Origin: CAVSWT01 sp963775245
Lineage (GTDB): Bacteria > Bacteroidota > Ignavibacteria > Ignavibacteriales > Ignavibacteriaceae
Direction: 5' to 3'
Length of the DNA: 64,000 bases
NCBI GenBank assembly: GCA_963775245.1
Contig: CAVZID010000020.1
Span: forward strand, 54,566-118,565
This document shows positions 57,569 to 64,000 of this stretch, in pieces; position 1 is the stretch's first letter; each line of letters begins with the position of its first letter. The notes beneath the pieces were generated by a model. The model did not search any database and had not been told where the DNA came from. It saw only the letters and a list, made by a program, of their open reading frames with translations. The position numbers were made by a program, and so were the translations under genes.

Positions 57569-57904
57569 ATGTTTAATAAAAACAAATCCTTCATACTTAA
57601 AAAGGATGAAAGCCAGCCTGATATTCCTGATGAATTCAATCTCGAACAAAATTTTCCAAATCCTTTTAGTATTCAAACAAATATTTCCTTTTCCATTCCC
57701 AGGCAGTGTACAGTTAAGCTGGTTGTGTATTGCCCTCTGGAAGAACCTGTATCTGTTCTTTACGAAGGACAGCTTCCTCCCGGGAAATATATTATTGCAT
57801 GGGATGGCAATGACAGTGATGGCAATAGACTGAAGATAGGAAGTTATGTGTACTCTCTGGAAGCCGAGGGCTTTGTGGCTTCAAGGAAATTAATAATTAA
57901 ATGA
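57569..57904 (+). CDS. Small protein consisting of a FlgD-like / type IX sorting-type domain
   Basis: The 111-residue protein starts at ATG 57569 after AGAAGGGAAAAAA (a good Shine-Dalgarno). It has no signal peptide or membrane helix. After a charged N-terminus it is made of one domain: FNLEQNFPNPFSIQTNISFS near residue 26, then a beta sandwich ending ...YVYSLEAEGFVASRKLIIK. This is the layout of FlgD-type Ig/T9SS type A sorting domains, which normally occupy the C-terminus of much longer secreted proteins. It lies between the hybrid regulator and the tandem array, 93 bases before the first array gene. It may be a free domain, an adaptor, or the remnant of a deleted secreted protein; the last is plausible given the lack of an export signal. 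Confidence 0.65.
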   Translation: MFNKNKSFILKKDESQPDIPDEFNLEQNFPNPFSIQTNISFSIPRQCTVKLVVYCPLEEPVSVLYEGQLPPGKYIIAWDGNDSDGNRLKIGSYVYSLEAEGFVASRKLIIK

Positions 57905-57997
57905 GAGTAACTCTTAAGACTTAAAGAAAAAGCCAAATATTTTAGAAATAATCAGGTATTAATAACTTAATTATAAAACAAATACGTGGAGTAAAAA

Positions 57998-59897
57998 ATG
58001 AAAACATCAGGAAAGAAAATTAAATCATCAAGTAGGTTTAAAGATATTTTCCTAAAGTTTTTCCTCGTTATCTCAATTGTTTTTTCAGTTCTTCTTGTCA
58101 GCAACTGCGACTTATTAACCAATTTTATTGACGGCATTAATGGCAATGGCGGTGTTGGAGCGCCTCCCCCGGATTTTGGCGGGTCAGAGAGCGGCAGTTA
58201 CGCCACTACCCTTTTTAAATCAGTTGCAGAGGGTGCGGCAGGTGAAATCGGCGGTAGTGCTGTAAGCTGGGCATTAGGCGCTTTAGGACTAAGTGACGGC
58301 AGCCCGGATTATACTGACCAACTCAATAAAATTGACCAGGATCTGCAAGAGATTATTGCCCAGCTTAACGGGATTCAAAATGAACTGGACAAAATTGATA
58401 ATGATTTAAATGCGCTAAAATGCAGTGACTACGAGCTTTATTTACAGAGCGACATTAAATTAGTTGATACTTATATGGACAGGTATCAGAATATGATCAA
58501 AACTGCATCTAGCGGCACCGGAATAGAACCTGACAGCACGATTTCAGACTGGGTAGACCAGGTGCTTGCCCAAAAAAAGTATGTTGGAAATACGGCTATG
58601 GATGTAATTCTTAATGATTTTGAAACTACTTTAATACAAGCCGGGAACACAGGGTCTATTCCGGCATGTATAGAAACAATTGCACCGCCTGTTGACAATT
58701 CCTTTGGTACGGACACTATATATTATAACCAGGTAAAAACTTGGATTAACTACTATTATATTTGGCAGGTTAAGGCACTTTTCCTTTTTAATGAAGCCAA
58801 GCATTATTCGGCCTGGGCTGCTGTCGGCAAGCCAAACTCTAATTACCTTTCTGCAGATTCTATTTCATCTGTATGCTCGAATATTTTAGCCGGAGATCCC
58901 TGCAATGCAGCGATATCAGCAACAAACAAATTATATAATAACTTAGTTAATCAATTTACACTAGGCGGGGAATCATATACAGATGACAATTTGGTGTTAA
59001 TGTATAACCATAACGGTCCTTATTTATGGCCGAAATCATTGGAGGATTTTACAATATCTGCCGGGGACAATTGTGCAGATCCTTTAAATTCTGCAAATCC
59101 GTGCGGTATAACAGCAGGTTTTTATACAGGCGGCAGTATGCAGAATGTTACCTTCAAAGGTTATACCGGTTGGTTAAAGGCGGGCAATGGCATTTTAACA
59201 AATTTGCTTGCGGGATGGAATAGCGGAACTGCCGGTAACTACCTTCAAACGAAACTTGGCTTCAAGAACATGAATAATAAAATAATAATATCGAGTAATC
59301 TAGTTAGTGTCGAACTATCAAATTCCTCTGCAACAATTTCAAGTGTTTGTTTCTTCGATACCGATTTTGACCACAGTTTTATCCCGGGGCTTGTTTCAAC
59401 TTCGGATAAATTTAATATAATAGCACAAAATGGTTATCATAGATGGGAACACAGGTTGCGGTTATGACCTTGCCCCATTTCATTATGATTTTTTTCTAAA
59501 TTCTTATCTTACATTTTCACGTAATGGTTTTTATAACATTGTTGCGAGAACTGATTATTATATACAAGTTTTTGTAGATGTAGTATGTAATCCTTTCCGC
59601 TTTTACACTGAACCTGGTTGGTATGCTGGAAATAAAGGAAGCAGCGCAAAGCAATTCAGGATGCCTGTTCTACTAGCCGGGAATCTGGCCTGTACGGAAA
59701 ATCGCTCGAATAAAAACACCGCTGGTGTTTACACCATGTGCGGTGATGATTTTACTGCATTCATCGAATATAATGTTCCCAGGCCTGTAACGTGTGATAA
59801 TACCAATGCCACACCTTGCAATGTTTCTTCTTCAACAGTTGCAAAAGCTAAGAGTGTGTTTGGCGATAATTTTAAATCAAAAAGAAAAGCTATATAA
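57998..59897 (+). pseudogene. Tandem-array paralogue 1: exported coiled-coil, Cys-rich protein, one frameshift
   Basis: The gene starts at ATG 57998 (Shine-Dalgarno GGAG, 9 bases upstream). Two overlapping frames, 57998-59467 and 59430-59897, make one protein of about 632 residues if one extra base near 59441-59450 is removed. The N-terminus has a basic stretch, a hydrophobic helix and VSNCDLLTNF with a candidate lipidated Cys37. Then come a Gly/Pro linker (GVGAPPPDFGGS), a hydrophobic Gly-rich segment, a short coiled coil (IDQDLQEIIAQLNGIQNEL) and a large C-terminal region with many conserved Cys, including DNCADPLNSANPCG and TMCGDDFTAFIEY, ending in a basic tail FKSKRKAI. No family is recognised. 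The other copies show that the intact gene is about this long. Confidence 0.75.
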
Positions 59898-59914
59898 ACA
59901 TAAGAGGTTAGATT

Positions 59915-61816
59915 ATGAAACTAGTTAATGGAAGAAGGAAATTAAAAGATACTCTGCTGAAAATATTCCTGGTTGTATCTATTATTTTTTCTGTTCTTGT
60001 TGTCAGCAACTGTGATTTATTAACCAATTTTCTTGATGATCTTCATGGTAATGGTGGTCCGCCGCCTCCGGATTTCGGCGGAAGCCAGAGTGCAAGCTTA
60101 GCTACTTCTCTTTTTGTAGCCGTAGCAGAAGATGCTGCAGGTCAATATGGCGCTGGCAGTACTGTCGGATGGGCATTGAGCGCAATAGGCTTAGGCGATG
60201 CGAGCGGTCCTGATTATACTGCACAGCTTGATAAAATTGACCAGGATCTTCAGGAGATCTCCAGCCAGCTTTCAACTATTCAATCAGAGCTCACTAGTAT
60301 ATATAACGAATTAACAATTATTAATTGTGCAGATTGGTCGCAGGATGTATTAAATGCTAGAAGCTCGATTGATAATCGGATGACTGATTATGTGACTATG
60401 GTCAACACTGCTAGGGATACCTTAAATCCGCCTGGCTTGGTATCAATCGCAGATATTAGCTCATGGGTAAGCCATGTGCTTGGTGATAGTACAGTTCTAG
60501 GTCCAAATGATGTTACTATGGAAACTGCATTAGCTAATATAGAAGATGCCATGCTGGCAGGGACAACCGGAGGTATTATATCTGCATGTACCCAGTCTAT
60601 CCCGGCGCCGGCTGATAATTCATTTGGTACAGATACGGTTTATTATAACCAGGTTAAATTATTGGTCAACTATTTCTATACATACCAGGTTCAAGCCCTT
60701 ATGCTTTATAGTGAAGCAAAGCATTTCCGTGCATGGCAAATGGCAGGTGCTCCTAACTCGGATATTTATTCTGCCGATTCAGTTTCACAAGTTTGCTCAA
60801 TACCTTCATTAATCTGCAATCAGGTGGCCACTAAAACTAATACCTTGTATAATAATTTAGTTAATCAGTTTACAGAAGGAGGAGCACCTTATTCTGATGA
60901 AAATTTGGTAATGATGTATAACAGCAGCAGTGATTCTTATCTGTGGCCTCTTTCCCTCGAAGATTTTACAGTAGGTGCCGGAGATAATTGTGCCGATCCT
61001 TTAACTGAAGACAATCCCTGCGGTATAACAGCAGGTTATTATGATTCACCCAACCCGAGTTCAGTCGTTTACAAAGGGTATTTCGGCTGGTCAAATGCTT
61101 CTTCCGCTCAGTTGACACAGCTGCTTTCCGGATGGACAGATGGTCTTGCCGGGGATTACCTGGGAAGCAAATTAGGTTTTAAGAATATGGCACGAAAGAT
61201 CGTGATCAGTTCAGATTACGTGTCAATAAGCTTAAATGAAAGCGGATCAACACAATATGTGGTACCTTTTTTCGATACTGGCTTGAAATATAGTGATTTA
61301 GGCGGCGGCCCTGCCATTACAACAATTCAATTTCAAGAAGATCTTTTAACTAAGACTCATACAGTAGGTGGACTTTGTTCCGGATTAAGTACATACTATG
61401 ATAACGTTGACTATAATTCAAAATTACCCTCAACCGCTAATCCTTTTTATGATGCCGTAGGCCATGCAAGGCATTGCGGCAGCAAATATACTACACCTTT
61501 CTCTTTTTCAGTTATACCTGGCTGGCTGGCTAAACAGGATAATAAAGCTAATCATGAACCTGCTGCAATTCAGTACCACTGGCCAATATTATCAGTTGAC
61601 AAACTCACTTGTACTCAAGGCCGCTCACATAAAAATGCCGGAGGTATACCTACTATGTGCGGCGATGACTTAACTGCATTTATTGAATATTACGTTCCAA
61701 GGCCTGTAACGTGTGATAACGCTGATGCCACCCCTTGCAATGTTTCTTCTTCAACAGTTGCAAAAGCTGAAAGTACGTTTGGTAATAATCCTAAATCAAA
61801 AAGAAAAGCTATATAA
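59915..61816 (+). CDS. Tandem-array paralogue 2: exported coiled-coil, Cys-rich protein of unknown function
   Basis: The 633-residue protein is the intact reference copy. Residues 1-16 are basic, 17-31 a hydrophobic helix, and Cys33 in VVSNCDLLTNF is a possible lipid-attachment site, although Asn just before the Cys is atypical. Residues 44-58 are a Gly/Pro linker (GNGGPPPPDFGGS). Residues 60-95 form a small-residue-rich segment ending in GWALSAIGLG, and 101-137 a coiled coil (YTAQLDKIDQDLQEISSQL). The remaining 490 residues contain conserved Trp/Tyr and at least ten Cys, in pairs likely to form disulfides (DNCADP...NPCG, GLCSG, RHCGS, TMCGDD, VTCDN, TPCNV). Shine-Dalgarno AAGAGG is 7 bases upstream. 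The 17-base gap to copy 1 is nearly identical to the gap to copy 3. Confidence 0.82.
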   Translation: MKLVNGRRKLKDTLLKIFLVVSIIFSVLVVSNCDLLTNFLDDLHGNGGPPPPDFGGSQSASLATSLFVAVAEDAAGQYGAGSTVGWALSAIGLGDASGPDYTAQLDKIDQDLQEISSQLSTIQSELTSIYNELTIINCADWSQDVLNARSSIDNRMTDYVTMVNTARDTLNPPGLVSIADISSWVSHVLGDSTVLGPNDVTMETALANIEDAMLAGTTGGIISACTQSIPAPADNSFGTDTVYYNQVKLLVNYFYTYQVQALMLYSEAKHFRAWQMAGAPNSDIYSADSVSQVCSIPSLICNQVATKTNTLYNNLVNQFTEGGAPYSDENLVMMYNSSSDSYLWPLSLEDFTVGAGDNCADPLTEDNPCGITAGYYDSPNPSSVVYKGYFGWSNASSAQLTQLLSGWTDGLAGDYLGSKLGFKNMARKIVISSDYVSISLNESGSTQYVVPFFDTGLKYSDLGGGPAITTIQFQEDLLTKTHTVGGLCSGLSTYYDNVDYNSKLPSTANPFYDAVGHARHCGSKYTTPFSFSVIPGWLAKQDNKANHEPAAIQYHWPILSVDKLTCTQGRSHKNAGGIPTMCGDDLTAFIEYYVPRPVTCDNADATPCNVSSSTVAKAESTFGNNPKSKRKAI

Positions 61817-61833
61817 ACATAAGAGGTAAGATT

Positions 61834-63732
61834 ATGAAATTAATCAAAGAAAGAAGGAAATTGAAAGATACATTACTAAAAATATTCCTGGCTGTGTCTA
61901 TTATCTTTTCTGTTTTTGTTGTCAGCAACTGTGATTTCTTAACCAATTTTCTTGATGATCTTCATGGCAATGGTGGTCCGCCGCCCCCGGATTTCGGTTC
62001 TGATGCAAAACAAAGCTATGCAACCACTCTTTTTAAGCTGGTTGGTGAAACAGCACTCAAAGATGCTGAAGGCGAGGGTATAGGCTGGGCAATGAGCGCT
62101 ATAGGTTTAAGCGAAAGCAGCCCGGATTATACTGAACAACTCGACAAAATTGACCAGGATCTGCAAGTGATTATTTCACAGCTAAACGGGCTTGATAATG
62201 AGCTAATCAACATTGAGTCAGAATTAAAGGTTATAAACTGTTCTACTTGGCAAACTACACTTAAAGATGAAAGAAGCGCGGTTGACAACCTTATTTATGA
62301 TTATCAAACTTACGTTGCTGCTGCTGAAAACGGGAAACCGGTAATGGATAAAATTGCAGACTGGGTAGACCGGGTTCTTGCAATTGGTGATCACACGGAT
62401 CTAGAGCCTATGGGAGTAATACTTGCCGCCTTTTCAAGCCAATTGGTAGGGCCTTCTAACACAGGCCTTATTCCGGCATGTGTGCAGTCTGTCCCATCCC
62501 CTGCTGAATTTTCCTTTGGAACAGATACTGTTTACTATAAAATAGTTAATAGTCTTATCGACTATTACTATGTATATCAGGTTCGTGCACTTTTCCTTTA
62601 TAGTGAAGCTTGGCATTACCAGGCATGGTTGGCTGCCGGTTCACCTAACTCAGATTTTCTATCTGCAGATTCTGTTTCAAATGTTTGTTCAGATATTAAT
62701 ATTGAAGTTAATTGCGATTTGGTCGCCGGCCGTACCAACAATTTGTACAATGCCTTAATAGACCAATTCACTGCCGCCGGAGAAGGATACTCCGATGAAA
62801 ATTTAGTGCAGGAGTACAGCGCCAGCGGAAGCTCTTTGTGGCCGCTTTCACTTGAAGATTTTACTACTGCTGCAGGGGATCATTGTGCAGATCCTTTAAA
62901 TTCTGCAAATCCTTGCGGTACAACAGTAGGCTGGTTTAATATTGATACCAATCCTAAAAAAATGAGTTCAGTAACTTATAAAGGTTATAAGGGCTGGATC
63001 CAGGCGAATTCTGATAATTTGACAGAGTTGCTGGCCGGCTGGAATAGTGGAACTGCCGGTAATTACCTTCAAAACAATCTTGGTTTCAAGAATATGAGAA
63101 ATAAGATCATACTAAGTCCAAATGTGGTGGAAATAAACTTAGATGAGACCGGGGCAACTCAATATGTCGTCCCATTCTTCGATACAAATTGGAGTTATAA
63201 TTTTTTACCAGGGGCTCCGGCAATATCAACCTCTCAATTCGCAAGTCTTTTAACTAAATCCAGGCATAAAGGTAATTTGTGTAACGTAATTAAAGGTATT
63301 CCCTATGTTTCGGTTGATTATACTACAAATTCGAATGTACCTGCTAACAGGAATGGATATTACAATGCTGTCGGTCATAACAGACACTGCGGGAGCGATT
63401 ACAACAATACCACACCTTTCTCCTTTTCAGTTCTACCTGGCTATTTAGCGCAGCAGAACGGTGTCAATTGGGAACCTTCCGGGCTTCAGTTCCGCTGGCC
63501 GGTATTAAATATTAGTAAACAGCCTTGTACTGAAAACCGTTCAAGTAGAAATGCCGGCGGCGTGTGGACTAAGTGCGGTGATGATTTTACTGCATACCTG
63601 GATTTCAATGTCCCAAGGCCTGCAACATGTGATAATACCGCATCCGGATCCACATGCAAGCTTTCTTTATCAACAATTAAAAATGCAAAAAGATTGTTTG
63701 GAAAAAATTTCGAATCAAAAAGTAGTTTATAA
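61834..63732 (+). CDS. Tandem-array paralogue 3: exported coiled-coil, Cys-rich protein of unknown function
   Basis: This 632-residue copy has the same layout as copy 2: candidate lipoprotein Cys33 (VVSNCDFLTNF), linker NGGPPPPDFGSD, coiled coil (YTEQLDKIDQDLQVIISQLN), and the conserved Cys set, for example DHCADPLNSANPCG and TKCGDDFTAYLDFNVPRP. Its 5' part is closest to copy 2, whereas its middle (DPLNSANPCG, WNSGTAGNYLQ) is closest to copy 1. Its C-terminus differs (KLSLSTIKNAKRLFGKNFESK) and lacks the SKRKAI tail. The gap to copy 4 is 18 bases. No function can be assigned. Confidence 0.82.
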   Translation: MKLIKERRKLKDTLLKIFLAVSIIFSVFVVSNCDFLTNFLDDLHGNGGPPPPDFGSDAKQSYATTLFKLVGETALKDAEGEGIGWAMSAIGLSESSPDYTEQLDKIDQDLQVIISQLNGLDNELINIESELKVINCSTWQTTLKDERSAVDNLIYDYQTYVAAAENGKPVMDKIADWVDRVLAIGDHTDLEPMGVILAAFSSQLVGPSNTGLIPACVQSVPSPAEFSFGTDTVYYKIVNSLIDYYYVYQVRALFLYSEAWHYQAWLAAGSPNSDFLSADSVSNVCSDINIEVNCDLVAGRTNNLYNALIDQFTAAGEGYSDENLVQEYSASGSSLWPLSLEDFTTAAGDHCADPLNSANPCGTTVGWFNIDTNPKKMSSVTYKGYKGWIQANSDNLTELLAGWNSGTAGNYLQNNLGFKNMRNKIILSPNVVEINLDETGATQYVVPFFDTNWSYNFLPGAPAISTSQFASLLTKSRHKGNLCNVIKGIPYVSVDYTTNSNVPANRNGYYNAVGHNRHCGSDYNNTTPFSFSVLPGYLAQQNGVNWEPSGLQFRWPVLNISKQPCTENRSSRNAGGVWTKCGDDFTAYLDFNVPRPATCDNTASGSTCKLSLSTIKNAKRLFGKNFESKSSL

Positions 63733-63750
63733 AAATTAAGGAGATTTAAA

Positions 63751-64000
63751 GTGAAATTAATAGAGAGAAATCGATCAGTAGATAAACAATGGAGATTAAA
63801 AGATATATTGTTAAAATTATTCCTTGTTGTATCTATCGTCTTTTCCATTCTTGTTGTCAGCAACTGTGATCTCTTAACCAACTTTATTGACGGCATTGAT
63901 AATGGCGGTGGTGGTGGTGTCGACCCTGGCAATACTAGTTTGGGCAGCACAGCAATTACAGAATTATTCAAAGGTGTCGCACAGGGTGCCGGAGGAAAAA
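63751..64000 (+). CDS. Tandem-array paralogue 4, 5' part, cut by window edge
   Basis: The frame opens at GTG 63751 after AAGGAGATTTAAA, a good Shine-Dalgarno, and runs to the window end (83 codons seen). It has a somewhat longer basic N-terminus (IERNRSVDKQWRLKDILLK), then the same hydrophobic helix and VVSNCDLLTNFIDGI, followed by a Gly-rich linker (NGGGGGVDPGN). It is clearly a fourth member. The array continues beyond this window, so the number of copies is not known. Confidence 0.8.
   Translation, partial: MKLIERNRSVDKQWRLKDILLKLFLVVSIVFSILVVSNCDLLTNFIDGIDNGGGGGVDPGNTSLGSTAITELFKGVAQGAGGK

Noticed and set aside
57519..57833. An open frame overlapping the orphan sorting-domain gene in another frame
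   Set aside because: Its translation is Phe/Ser-rich without any motif, while the 57569 frame gives a clear NFPNPF domain with a good ribosome-binding site.
63486..63971. A 161-codon minus-strand frame spanning array copies 3 and 4
   Set aside because: It is antisense to two clearly conserved paralogues and has no recognisable content.
1..64000. CRISPR arrays, tRNA or rRNA genes
   Set aside because: No evenly spaced repeats with unique spacers and no cloverleaf or conserved rRNA sequence were seen on reading the intergenic regions.

Overview
The window is low-GC DNA from a Bacteroidota/Chlorobiota-type bacterium, most likely an Ignavibacteria relative. The signs are a C-terminal secretion (type IX) sorting domain of the NYPNPFNPST type, a one-polypeptide hybrid two-component regulator, a cbb3 oxidase with CcoN fused to CcoO, DUF5916 and GH92 proteins, and weak Shine-Dalgarno sequences. 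No rRNA, tRNA, CRISPR array or prophage was seen.

Layout. 1-3522: the end of a type IV pilin-like gene pair, an MscS channel, then two decayed genes (a cupin and the tail of an M3 peptidase). 3523-10821 (minus): a complete cbb3 cytochrome oxidase operon, ccoI-ccoS-ccoNO-ccoQ-ccoP-ccoG; ccoS has no ATG/GTG/TTG start. 11098-17658: an ABC exporter, an interrupted IS200-like transposase among REP-like palindromes, a DUF885 lipoprotein and a secreted YCF48-repeat protein. 17912-23596 (minus): DUF4922, GT2, a lipoprotein, GT4 and a SpoIID protein, probably an envelope glycan cluster. 23788-27541: arginase, a small membrane protein, and an ECF sigma factor with its anti-sigma factor. 27712-37152 (minus): a frameshifted DUF5916 outer-membrane protein and a sugar operon (GH2 glycosidase, ROK kinase, FucP-type transporter, ribulokinase). 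37369-42158 (minus): four overlapping genes for a sensor kinase, an NtrC-type regulator, a periplasmic coiled-coil protein and an outer-membrane barrel; the last three are frameshifted. 42354-47769 (minus): small envelope proteins, a PhyH-type dioxygenase, a flavin/iron-sulfur membrane fusion protein and a SecDF-head-like protein. 48051-57111: GH92 mannosidase, a DUF4139 protein and a 1363-residue hybrid two-component regulator. 57569-64000: an orphan sorting-type domain and a tandem array of at least four exported paralogues of about 632 residues, running off the right edge.

The most interesting unit is that tandem array. Its members share an N-terminal SNCDLLTNF-like export signal, a Gly/Pro linker, a short coiled coil and many conserved cysteines. 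They belong to no family I recognise, and they look like mosaics of one another.

A caution runs through the annotation. At least nine genes carry a frameshift or an in-frame stop, and most of the frameshifts are single-base insertions, several in short A runs. This could be genuine decay or sequencing error; the sequence alone does not decide.
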